The position numbers were made by a program, and so were the translations under genes. Below, piece by piece: positions 54,353 through 64,000 of a DNA stretch of 64,000 bases. Under the pieces are notes generated by a model. The model saw nothing but the letters and a program-made list of their open reading frames with translations. It was not told the origin of the DNA and did not search any database. Positions within the stretch are counted from its first letter, which is position 1. Each line of letters starts with the position of its first letter. Source of the DNA: Talpa occidentalis (lineage: Eukaryota > Chordata > Mammalia > Eulipotyphla > Talpidae); the NCBI RefSeq assembly GCF_014898055.3, contig NW_023601212.1:32724329-32788328 (forward strand), written 5' to 3'.

Positions 54353-55357
54353 AAGAATATGAGCTTTGTGCTTCTGCACAGCAAAAGAGACAATAACAAA
54401 AACAAAGAGAAACCCCACCAACTGGGAGAACATTTTTGCACCCAACACTAATGATAAAGGACTGATCACAAAAATCTGCAAAGAGCTGATGAGACTCAGC
54501 AACAACAAAGAAAATAATCCAGTCAAAAAATGGGCAGAAGAGCTAAAAAGAAACTTCTCTGAAGAGGAAATGCAAATGGCCAACAGGCATATGAAAAAAT
54601 GTTCAACATCACTTGTAATCAGGGAAATGCAAATCAAAACTACCATGAGATACCATCTTACACCAGTGAGAATGGCACATATTAAAAAAACTAGCAACAA
54701 CAAATGTTGGAGAGGGTGTGGAGAAAAAGGAACTCTTCTGCATTGTTGGTGGGAGTGCAAACTGGTCCAGCCACTATGGGGAGCTGTGTGGAGATTTCTG
54801 GACCTACTAAACATAGAGCTTCCATATGATCCAGCAATTCCACTCCTAGGTATTTACCCAAAGGACACAGAAACATCAATTCCAAAGAACACCTGCACCC
54901 CTATGTTTATAGCAGCACTATTTACAATAGCTAAGCTTTGGAAACAGCCCAAATGCCCAAAAATAGATGACTGGATCAAGAAGATGTGGTACATATATAC
55001 CATGGAATATTACTCAGCATTCAAAAAAGATAAACACATGCAATTTGCAGCAACATGGATGGAGCTGGAAGGGATCATGCTCAGCGAAATAAGCCAAAAA
55101 GAAAAAGAAAAATACCGGATAGTCTCACTCATAGCAGGAATCTAGAAAACTTAAATAAGGGACCAGGAAAATGAATAACTATAAGAAAGTGAAAATCAAA
55201 ATCAACAAAAAACTATGAACCAGAGACACTTTTTGGGGGGTGGGGGCGGGAGGGGAGGGACTGGGGTCAGAATGGGGGGGGGTTGCAATTGTATGGGGAA
55301 TATAAAAATAAAATTTATTATTTAAAAAAAATTAAAAAAAAAAAAAGAATATGAGCT
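54353..55357 (+). mobile_element. Young 5'-truncated L1 with open ORF2 C-terminus
   Basis: Element 54366-55344 between perfect AAGAATATGAGCT duplications (54353-54365, 55345-55357). A 259-codon frame (54366-55145) covers the ORF2 C-terminal region with its Cys-rich part ([18 protein letters not shown]). A 3'UTR with a G-rich run (GGGGGGTGGGGGCGGGAGGG) and an A-tail follow. No start codon or RT domain, so non-autonomous. Confidence 0.95.
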
Positions 55358-56400
55358 CTGTAGTCACACTATCGTTTCAAACCCTGGTCCTTCCAACCTA
55401 CAAGCTGGATAACTTTGGCAAGTTAGGACATAATTTCTGAATGATAAAATGAAAAACAATATGGGTACTTACCTCAAAGAGTTATTGTGAGGATTCATGC
55501 ATATTTAAGACAATACTGGACACAACAAATGCTCAATATATTTTAGCACTTTTCCTTATTCCCTTCCTTTCTGACTTTTTTATAAGTCTCTGTTGATAGT
55601 TCTGCTCACACCGGATAGAACATCCTTGTCTCCTTGCTTCTCACTCTAGGTTCTTCCAGTGTGACCTCATCCATTCCTCTGCCTTCAAAATGCTGAAAAT
55701 GCCCAAATCTGCCAGACCTCACTCTTGAACTTTAGAAACCTCCTACACTTTGTGCCTTTACATAAGTTTCCCTTCTGTCTACCATCCTCCAGAGCAACTT
55801 GACATTGAAAGACATCATCCAAAACTGAACTGATTCTCCCAAACTGAATTTCTGCAGAAATGTCACTCAGTCCACTACCATCACAGTAGTTCTCTAGCAC
55901 GTTATCACCATAAATTACAAGTCTTTTTACTTATCTGCACGTGGTAAAAACATCAGTAAACGCTGTTAAGTGCTCACCACAGGCAAGGATTAACACAAGA
56001 CAGTATGTCTAGGTCACAGCTGACAAACAATTCCAATTCCGGCAGTGTAATCCCAGAGCCCGTTCTCTGTAATCACGAGTCTGTAGTTTAAGCCTCAATA
56101 AATGCTCCCTGATTTAAAAGACTGAGAAAAGAGAGAGGGTTGAATTAGTCAAGTCAGCTAACTAAAATATGGATCCTAAGGGGAAGGGGAAGTGCAGAGT
56201 AGCAGGAGGACTCAATTCAGTGCGTTCAGAAGCGGCTTCAAGGAAACCCGCTGGAAGCTAGGAAAGAGGGCGGGAGACCAGGATGAGATGGAAGGGCTGG
56301 TAAAGATGGGGTAAAAAAGAGGAGTAAGGGGACGCTCTTAAAGAGTGCATGGGATTGGCCCTCGAGGGCGAGGTCTGATCGGCAGGGCCACTTTCGAAAG
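55358..56400. other. ATM intron 1, promoter-proximal part
   Basis: Unique-looking sequence grading into the CpG island; no repeat recognised. Confidence 0.55.
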
Positions 56401-56440
56401 CCCCAAAGCATTAGCCACCGCGTAGCATCCGCGCCCCTAC

Positions 56441-56700
56441 CGCTGGACGGGACGGCCACAGCCAGATCGCTGAAGGGGGCGGTGGCCGCAGCCCAAGGCC
56501 GCGCTCCGCGCGCCTGCACGGGCGAAGACTGCAGCTCCAGCCGGGTGTCCAAGCGCTATTCCCGCTTCCGGTTCAAACCCGGCGTGACCCCGCAGCGTGG
56601 GTCTCGGGAGGAAGGGGTGAGGCTCACGCCAATGCCGGAACAGCCCGCCCATGCGCACCAAGCAGCACGCGCTCTACTATCCACGTACTAGCCGGCCCAA
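56441..56700 (-). other. ATM: ATM non-coding exon 1 region (approximate)
   Basis: The minus strand at 56560-56579 reads GGTTTGAACCGGAAGCGGGA, which I recognise from the human ATM 5'UTR. Further upstream (about 56695-56745) the remembered human ATM promoter sequence is also recognisable. A plausible donor, AGCG then GTAGGG, ends the exon at 56441. The transcription start is not visible; 56640-56700 is a guess. Human ATM uses alternative 5'UTR exons, so other donors are possible. Confidence 0.55.
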
Positions 56701-56747
56701 AACATTCGCCTCGTCGGCGCCAACGCGCCTGCGCGCTGCCCACCAAT
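56646..56747. promoter_or_regulatory. Promoter core between ATM and NPAT: NRF-1-like and CCAAT sites
   Basis: Two near-matches to the NRF-1 palindrome YGCGCAYGCGC, each with one mismatch, lie at 56646-56656 (CGCCCATGCGC) and 56724-56734 (CGCGCCTGCGC). A CCAAT box is at 56743-56747 on the plus strand, i.e. ATTGG towards ATM. There is no TATA box. An ETS/GABP-type CCGGAAG sits just downstream towards ATM at 56565-56571 on the minus strand. This composition is typical of a housekeeping bidirectional promoter. Confidence 0.6.
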
Positions 56748-56859
56748 GACGAGCGACCTTGCGAGGGCCGCTCGCCCTCTAGCTCGCCTCTTCGGCCGGA
56801 ACCGCCGCACCGGAGGACGGAAATGACGACAGTTCCCAGGCGCACGGAGGCGGGTTGCA

Positions 56860-56920
56860 TTTCGGCGCCTTTCTGCCCTCCACGCTCACGATTGGCTGGC
56901 GTGGAGCGAAAGAGGCGGGA
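56860..56920 (+). promoter_or_regulatory. NPAT-proximal promoter: inverted CCAAT and E2F-like sites
   Basis: An inverted CCAAT box (ATTGG) is at 56891-56895 and a GGCGGGA E2F-like element at 56914-56920. A weaker TTTCGGCGCC lies at 56860-56869. Human NPAT is known to be E2F-regulated at G1/S, which fits, but none of these is a perfect E2F consensus. Confidence 0.4.
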
Positions 56921-57039
56921 CAAATTGCCGCGGGTTCAGTGCCGCCACTGGAACCGGGAGATGCGGCGCAGAAGCTGTCGCTGTGTTGGCTTTTCCCCGG
57001 GTCTCGTCTTGTACTGCGGCTCCTTCTGCGGTTTCGGTC

Positions 57040-57076
57040 ATGTTGTTACCTTCGGACGTAGCCCGGCTGGTCCTGG
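57040..57076 (+). CDS. NPAT: NPAT exon 1 (coding start)
   Basis: NPAT (p220) is the nuclear cyclin E/CDK2 substrate at histone locus bodies that activates replication-dependent histone genes. ATG at 57040 opens MLLPSDVARLVL plus the first base of the next codon, then the donor GTAAGC at 57077. This matches the start of human NPAT and its LisH-bearing N-terminus. The 5'UTR lies upstream in the CpG island, with its start not determined. Exon 2 (human continues YLQQENLISTC) was sought to the right edge and not found, so intron 1 exceeds 6.9 kb. NPAT reads away from ATM. Confidence 0.93.
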
Positions 57077-58404
57077 GTAAGCGGGACGCCTGAGGGAGGG
57101 TTATTGGACCCGGCTGAGGACGGAAGGACCTTCGGGGCCAAAGGTTTTCCCCGGGAGTGAAGCTTGGGGGTTTGTGCCTCCCCGCCCACAAGTTCCGACG
57201 GTGCTTCTGCCGCCGGTGGCTCGGGCCGTTCCGGCGTCTTTGTGTGGGGATGCTCCGCTCCCCCTGCGCGGCGCGGGGAGGGCTCGGGAGGCTCTCCGGG
57301 AGGGACACCTGAGGCCCGAACTCGGAGGGAAAGACTGGCCTGCGCACTTCCTGGGGCCCCGGGTTCGAGGGTTGTCGGTGTGGGGCACCGACTGCGTATT
57401 TTTCAGTCGCGGCCGTACCGGCCCCCGTCGGGGTTGGCACCAAGATAGGAAAAATAAGGACTCCCCCAGGCACCCGGCTTTGTGGAGAGACTTCTCGGAC
57501 GCCCTTCTCAGAATTCGCCGTTAGAACTTTGAATTGGGGGCTCATGGGGTTGATCTTCCCTCTCCAGCCCGGCGCCCCAGTAAGCCGTCGGGTGGGGAGG
57601 TTTAAAATGCCAGTTGTTTATTTCGAAGCTACAGCCATTCCTCTTCTATCCGTGGAACATTTTCTTGTCCCGGTTAGTTTTTCCTCCATTTGAGGAAAAA
57701 CTTGGTCGCTTTAGCCAGTCTGTCAAGGTCTGATGGGGGAGGATGAGGGAATGGGTTTGGTTGCTGTTTTCTCCTGGAAGAATAACGTGGTTTCTTTTTG
57801 CCGGGACTGGGAGCCACATAACGCTCAAAGCCCAAACCAGTGCTATCATGAGCGACAGTCCTGAAAGTAAATGGTAAACATCTGTGATGAATCTTCCCGT
57901 CGGAGCCACAGCCATTACTGCCGTTATTTTATTGTTAGGAAAACCCACTTGTCTTGTACCCAATCCTGTCCCAAAAGTGGTATTTGTTCATGAACTCTTG
58001 ATAAGCAAGGCTTGCAGGAAATATTAGAGGGTAATGGTTCCGCCATCCATTTTTGGAAAAACTAGGAGACTTAGGTTTCACTTAATACTTGCTTAATGTT
58101 TAGTTAATCTTGTTCCCACATTGGAGAACTAATTTAATGACTTAAGATTAAACATCGCTGTTTTCTTAATGCTTGCTTAATCTTTTGCCCATATTATCAG
58201 AATTGGATCTAATTGTTATATATATATTAGGCTTATAAAAACCAGTACAAAGTCGACTTGACGGGTGTTGGTACATTGATAAGCTTTATTTTTCCTCCCA
58301 GAGTATTGTTTGCTTAAAAATTTTTGAGTTTTGTCAATTTGGTAATCCATTTGAGTTTCAGTAAACAATCTTCAGTAGTTTCTGAACGTGGGCGTTGACA
58401 TTCT

Positions 58405-58550
58405 AAGCCAGGTAATTTTTTGGAGCTGTCCTGTGCATTGTGGGATGTTTAGCAATATCCTTGGCCTCTGTAGACTAGATGCCAGTAGGACTACCCACTC
58501 CCAACCTCCCATACATTTGTGATAATGAGAAATATGTTGGGATAATATCA
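58405..58550 (-). mobile_element. MER20-like hAT-Charlie fragment
   Basis: GGAGCTGTCCTGTGCATTGT, GGATGTTTAGCAATATCCTT and TAGATGCCAGTAGGACTACC match the reverse complement of MER20 as I remember it. The outer ends are lost. Confidence 0.8.
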
Positions 58551-61500
58551 GTATGTTCTAAAAGAATGTGATTTTCTGCATAAATCAACTGCTCTACTAT
58601 GCTTCCTACATTTTTTAATGGAGAAACACTTCAGAGTCATCATTTCTTATCCTGAAAATCTTTTGTCAGTCTCACTCCATTTTCATATGCCTCCCATTAC
58701 TTTTCTTTGGAATTTTTGTACCAAAACTATAGTTTTAGCAATTCACCTTAATGTTACAGAAATCCACCTAAAGCATTTACATTACATGACATTCTAAAAG
58801 TTAAAACAATCACACACCTAAAAATTTTCAGGTTGTGCAAAGTAAATATATAATGAAAAACCTGCAAATCTCCCCATACTCACTGGTGCTCTTTTCATTT
58901 GGCATTATATATTTTGAAGCTCATAGCAACACATAGAAGATCTAGTGTTCCAAAACAATTTTGTTTATGCTTATTCAGTCAATGACCATTTCCCATCTTC
59001 AATCCCTCTTGTTGGCCCTTTTTTTCGTAATGTTCTTTCAGCAAATCTTTGGTGCCTGGTATGTTCTGGACACATTGTGCCAAATGCTAAGAATAGAGAG
59101 AAGTAAATTCTCCCCTTAGAGTTAATATAATTAACTTTTTTACCCTTCCATGTAGACACCTAAACACTTTCCTACACTCCACATTACATTCTCTAATGTT
59201 CTGGGTCAACCTTCACTACACAGTTTTATTCAAAGAACTCTTAGTTGTTTTACTTCCTCACATACCTTTCATTCTTCAACACTCTAGCTTTCGCACCTAA
59301 CTGCTCTACTTAAACAGCCCTTGCTGCTCAGTAACAGGCAGTTGCTGCCTTGCTGGAATTCCTTCAAATATCGAACAAGCCAAAATGTGTCAGTGTTTCT
59401 TTAGTGCCTCTGGGCCAGCAGTTTGGCTATCAGTGTATGTTTTTACCACTACCTTAAAGAGAAGTAGAATGTTCTTATATGATTTGGGAATGCTATTATA
59501 TTTTTGATCATTAATTTATATGGAAAAACTTTTTAGCATTTCCAGACCATGCCCTTGCTTCCCCCACCCCCAAAAAAGAACCTACTAAATCATACTGGAT
59601 AGGAACATTCTACTCCAGGATAGCAAGGGAAACGTGTGTGTTACACAAGGTGCCCTTTGGAACTGGTCCCGCCTGCCTCTCCTGCTTGATCTCATCTATT
59701 CATCATCTCCCCGATGCTCCAGGCATACCAAATTACTACTTGGAGTTTCTCCAAGTAGTCTTATGTATTCTGTTCCCCTCTACCTGCAGTGTTTCTCTTC
59801 CTGTCTTCCTAATACACCTGTATTCAATCAAGGTTCAGGTCAAACAATCTTTGAAACCTCTTCCAGCAGGTACAGTTATTTTCCCCTTAAGAGCTCCCAA
59901 AGTATCACATATTACTAATGTTTAGTATAATTGTTTACTTACCTTTTTTCATGTATGTGACAAAATTTAACCATTTTGCCACTTTTAAGAATACAATTCT
60001 CTGACATTAAGTATTCACATTGTTCTGTAACATCGCCATCATCCACCTTTAGAACTATCTCTACTCAACTTTTTTTCTTATTTAATAGTATTCTGAGATT
60101 AATGGACAGGTTTTGAGCGTTCTGGGAGCCCCCAAAATTATCTTTAAAGGTGGGGGGAGGGGCATTTTTATAGGGTAGAATCCAGAACTTTGTTTAGGCT
60201 CCTAAGTAGATTTGTTTCTTTCTGTATGAGTCAGTGTCATTCAGGAAAGCTGAAACCAATCTAGTATTTAACTAGGAGCCATCTAATGAGAGAATTGGTT
60301 ATACTGGTGATAGAAAAGCTACGAAGACAAGTAGCTTATATGAGCCAACTGGGAGGGTGACTATATTGGGAAGACAGTACAGTCATCGGGAGGAACCCTC
60401 AAACTGGGTTCACTGTGTGGAAAGTGGGAAGTAGTCTTGTCTGGTGAGAGAGCTGCAATCGTAGAGGAGGTTCTTCCAAGGCAGAGAAGGAATGGGGGTG
60501 AGGGGAGTCTACCCTCTAGTTTCCCCCTAGAGCTTCCCATTAACCACAGTTAGAAGACATCTGACATGAAACCTACAATACATTGCCTATATGGAGTCAG
60601 GTTTCCTATCATAGAACGCAGAGCAGGGGGAGGACACTAGATTTGAAGGCAATCAACCAGGGCCTGTGAGGTCAAGAGCCATGGTCCTTCAAATTAGCGG
60701 TCACTAAAAGGGAAGGGGGAGGGAAAGTGGGATAGTCAGTTAGGAGGGTTCAGTTGTATGGTGAAAGAATTAGTCCAGTGGTGAATGTAAACGTGCTTTA
60801 TACAGTGATTTATAATGCACATTTGAAACGTATATAATGTTATAAGCAAATGTTATAGATATTAATAAATATTTACAAAAGTACAACTGTGGTCATGACA
60901 GTTCCTGTTGTCTACTGAATTATAACTATGAGCTGTTTCTCAGATTCAGTTTTTTTGTTCTGGTTTGTTATTTATTTATAATAATGTCATTACTGACATT
61001 TACAACTTTTCGTATCAATTGTCTTCAGTTGTTTGTCCATCTGTTCTCCATCATATATGTTATGCTTCATCCAAACTGGGCGTCTTCACTAAGCATGCTC
61101 TCTTTCTATGCTGTGTATCAGTTTCATTGGTATTCCCAGCTATCCTTCACTGCTCATTTCCTCCTTGAAACATTTGCATAATTTTCCCCAAGCCTGTAGT
61201 ATTTTTGCTAACCCTTATCCACCCACGAAGTCCTATGGTCTCACCACCTTTGCTTTGTATGACAGTTACTCTTGTATGTATATTCTGGATCATAGTAGAT
61301 CTTAACTTCGTAGATAAGACTGTCTTTATTGTTTGGTAATATAAAGCACTATATGTTCAGTCTTTGTAAGACAGTTACCTACATTTTCTTAACATCAAAC
61401 CACTGATGTTTCTGGGGAATTGTTAGAATGTGTAACAGAGTTGTTTTCAGATAGCATGATTTACTATCTCGTTTCCTTCATAGGGCACTTTTCTCTTTAT

Positions 61501-61844
61501 TTTCCCTCTATAACTAGGAAGACGAAAGGCCACACTCTTGGCATCCTAATTCCTAAAACTTGAATATCCTGAATGGAGTTAGGATTTTATCTTGCCATTT
61601 TTTGTGTGTTTTTTTTTCCCCCTTCAGTCTATTTTAATGCTTACTACTGCCACCATTGAGAAGCAGGTAGAAGACATTATTAAGAAAAAAGGAAGCTAAG
61701 GCATTCTTTCTTATCTAACATCCTTTTCAGTAAGTTTGCACAAGAGATAGTTATTTCAGTATAAACTTTTTAGAAATAAAAGGGAGAAACAATAGTTTCT
61801 ACTTCTAGTTTATAAATTAATTGTAGCATTTGAGATTTAGAATA

Positions 61845-62289
61845 CACTTGACCCTTGAACAATGTGGGGACTACTAGGGACACCACCCTGACCGCCATGG
61901 TGAGATAACTCATAGTCAGCCATCTGTGTATGTGGTTGAATCTGGGAATGTGGAACCAAAGGTCGAAAAAAATCCATGTAAAAGTGAATATGCAGGGCCT
62001 CCCTGGTGGTGCAGCGGTTGAACACTGGGTTGCGCAGCTGCCCGCAGCCTCTGCAGCGCCGGTTCGATCCCCGGCCACCGGCGCAAGGGTCCCACATGGC
62101 GCGCAGGCCTCTCCTGCCGCCCGCTGCTCCCCTCAGCCGTGTACTTCGTCAGTCTGCCTGTTCTGCTCGGCTCTGGTGAATTCTCTCACCCTCCCGCGCT
62201 TCTGACTGTACCCAGTGCTTGTATAAATAAATATTTTTTTAAAAAATGAATATGCAGGACTCAAATCTTAGTTGTTCAGGGGTCAGCTG
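61845..62289. mobile_element. Tigger/pogo-like DNA element interrupted by a SINE
   Basis: Left end CACTTGACCCTTGAACAA and right end TTGTTCAGGGGTCAGCTG are imperfect inverted repeats bordered by TA (61843-61844, 62290-62291). This fits a TcMar-Tigger non-autonomous element of about 200 bp without the SINE. Confidence 0.78.
61981..62257 (+). mobile_element. SINE-A (copy 25), in NPAT intron 1
   Basis: Element 61996-62242 between AAAGTGAATATGCAG and AAAATGAATATGCAG (one mismatch). Orientation is sense to NPAT. A short deletion lies after CTGTTCTGCTC. Confidence 0.94.
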
Positions 62290-62804
62290 TAATTTGTATC
62301 TACAGTTTCCCCTATTCTTGCTGAAAATTGGTTATGATCAGATACATAATGATTATAAATAAGATTTTTGTAGCCAAATAACTGGTTAATTATATATACA
62401 CACAATAATAAGTGAACCTGAAAGTGATCAACTCCTACTTACAGCATTATTTTGGAACGTCTAAGACAAAGCTAAAGTAAAATACATTGTCTAGTCAAAA
62501 ATGGGAGCACTAGATTATCCAAAGTTGGGCTTGTTTTTAAGAGCCTGCTTTTCAGATACTATTATTTTAAGATGTATTGCAACTTTCAGACACTTCTCTA
62601 AAGGTAATGTAGCCTTTTTAACAGCACCTTTTCTCAGGTGCATATAAAAGAATGTCTTTTTTAAGCCATAAACTCTGATCTGTGACAGTCCCTTTCCCAG
62701 GGAATACTAGAACAAGTGACCTTTGGTTTTCTGTTTTGTTTTTTTCTGAGAAAGCTTAACTGTATATTCTACATTTCATCTAAGACAGTGTTTCTCTTTC
62801 ATAT

Positions 62805-63010
62805 ATATTTTTTTACATTGTTACTCATTTTTGTACATTGTTTGATTTCTCCTTACAGGTGTAGTCCCCATAAAATTACCACCTCCAAGACACCCTGGAA
62901 CCATCACCATAGTCTCTTGTGCTCTGCCCTCCCGTTTTGCTCCTCCCTTGCTGAATGTCTCTGATTTGTTGTGTTTGCCTGCTCATTTTAAGACGGTGTT
63001 TCTCAGCCTT
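62805..63010 (-). mobile_element. L1 3'UTR fragment (older subtype)
   Basis: ACAGGTGTAGTCCCCATAAA and GGAACCATCACCATAGTCTC parallel the fragment at 18605-18855. 63010-63240 may continue as an unrelated old repeat. Confidence 0.6.
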
Positions 63011-63924
63011 CTTTTCATTATCATACCCTTAATCAGACTTTGTTTATCATTCATTTGTATAACTAATTTCAGGAGTACAGCTTCACACCTCGACATGTAC
63101 ACATGCTTGCTTTACTCACCCACCACCAAAGCTGTAGTGCCACTACTCTGTAACATTATCCCCTCTTTCTTCTCCTCCTCCTTCCCCTGCCTCTCCCCCA
63201 TAACCATATTTTTTGCAATCTTAAAGAGTTATTTTTGTAGTGTCTAAAAGCAAATTTAAGCAATTACATTTAGTGTCTGTGGATATGAATACATCCTGGG
63301 GTAATTAATACTTTGAAACTATCATGAAAAGAAACTTTGAGTCTTCTATTTAAATCTTGCTTGAAACATATGGTGAAAAGACTCCCAACTGTCCTGATTT
63401 CATGGTGATTCTGATGGTTTGTACACATTTTAAATTTTTGTGTTCATGAAATCTTGGTAGCAACTGACATCCTAAATAACATAATCTGCAAAAAGCCTAC
63501 ATGGCAAAAATTATTTCAGCTTTCTATAGTTTTATAGACACTTGTGTTGGCTTGTTTATATGTGAAAAATAGCAGTTTAACTTTTATCCATTTAATTTAA
63601 CTTCTTAGGTGATTTCACATCACCTGATTTCCAAATGCTTAATAGTCCCAAGTATTGGTTTTTGATGTGTTTGTTTTTCCCTATATAGCACTAGTTAGAA
63701 GAGATTGGGAAATGATTCATCAGTTACAGGTAGACAACTATTTAAGTATTTCCAGATCCCAACTAAGGCATTCCCTGAGATGGGATGACATTTCCCTTGC
63801 CCTCTCCTTTTTATAACCCTATATGTGATTTGTGGACTCCCTGTCTTGTTTTTTAACTTGTGGGCCCTGGTTAGTTAAAAAGATACAGTTCCAGGTGAAA
63901 CGGTTATATCCTTAAAATACTTTT

Positions 63925-63943
63925 TTAAAGATTTATTTATTTA
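63925..63943 (-). mobile_element. Tail of a reverse-oriented SINE
   Basis: TTAAAGATTTATTTATTTA is the reverse complement of the SINE tail signature. The forward SINE starts on the next base, so the rest of this copy would be expected beyond it. Confidence 0.6.
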
Positions 63944-64000
63944 GGGCCTCCCCAGTGGCGCAGCGGTTGAGCACTGGGTTGCGAAGCCGCCCGCAGCCTC
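63944..64000 (+). mobile_element. SINE-A head (copy 26), cut by the window edge
   Basis: GGGCCTCCCCAGTGGCGCAG through GCCCGCAGCCTC. It continues past the window. Confidence 0.93.

Larger units (their letters stand above)
56390..57480. promoter_or_regulatory. CpG island covering the ATM/NPAT bidirectional promoter
   Basis: This roughly 1.1 kb is GC-rich with dense CpG, unlike the AT-rich remainder. It contains the divergent first exons of ATM and NPAT and is free of transposons. Long open frames inside it are a by-product of base composition. Boundaries are by eye. Confidence 0.9.
57077..64000 (+). other. NPAT: NPAT intron 1 (partial)
   Basis: No exon recognised. It contains the GC-rich end of the CpG island to about 57480, a MER20-like fragment, a Tigger-like element with a SINE in it, an L1 3'UTR piece and a SINE at the right edge. 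The stretches 57600-58400 and 58550-61840 show no element I can name. Confidence 0.75.

Noticed and set aside
54272..54814. 180-codon minus-strand frame
   Set aside because: Antisense shadow of the L1 ORF2 C-terminus.
57174..57524. Plus-strand open frames in the CpG island
   Set aside because: GC-driven frames in several overlapping registers, inside NPAT intron 1.
56886..57545. 219-codon minus-strand open frame across NPAT exon 1
   Set aside because: It lies in the CpG island, where stop codons are rare by composition. There is no known domain, and it overlaps NPAT exon 1 antisense.
57077..64000. NPAT exon 2
   Set aside because: No stretch encoding the expected continuation of the NPAT N-terminus was found, so it should lie beyond the right edge.

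Overview
This is genomic DNA of a placental mammal. It is intron-rich and AT-rich, about half transposon-derived, with one CpG island near 56.4-57.5 kb. It holds the 5' 60% of ATM, read on the minus strand, and the divergently transcribed first exon of NPAT on the plus strand. Thirty-five consecutive coding exons of ATM (exons 2-36 of the 63-exon numbering, start codon in exon 2) were located by matching each to remembered human ATM. Every exon has AG/GT borders and a continuous frame. They encode 1,831 residues, all from the N-terminal HEAT-repeat solenoid. The FAT, kinase and FATC regions lie beyond position 1.

Layout from right to left: NPAT intron 1 (57077 to the right edge), NPAT exon 1 (ATG at 57040), the shared CpG-island promoter (about 56400-57040), non-coding ATM exon 1 (approximate), ATM intron 1, then ATM exons 2 to 36 running down to position 454. 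ATM is the DNA double-strand-break checkpoint kinase. NPAT is the cyclin E/CDK2-regulated histone-gene coactivator. Their head-to-head arrangement with a shared promoter is the known vertebrate arrangement.

Introns are dominated by one lineage-specific tRNA-related SINE in two forms. SINE-A is GC-rich and apparently younger; SINE-B is more diverged. There are 24 copies inside ATM, 22 of them antisense to it, and two in NPAT intron 1. L1 fragments are also common: several are 5'-truncated with clear target-site duplications, one L1 lies inside an older L1 with a SINE nested in it, and two look like 3' transductions. Smaller elements include a TA-flanked Tigger-like element and a MER20-like fragment. 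The SINE is not Alu, B1/B2, CAN, CHR, PRE1, vic-1 or ERE, and ATM looks laurasiatherian-like. I cannot name the order.

No bacterial-type system, CRISPR array or novel multi-gene system is present. The parts worth a second look are the retrotransposon architecture, the SINE strand bias in ATM, small codon indels in ATM, and a few unexplained repeats.
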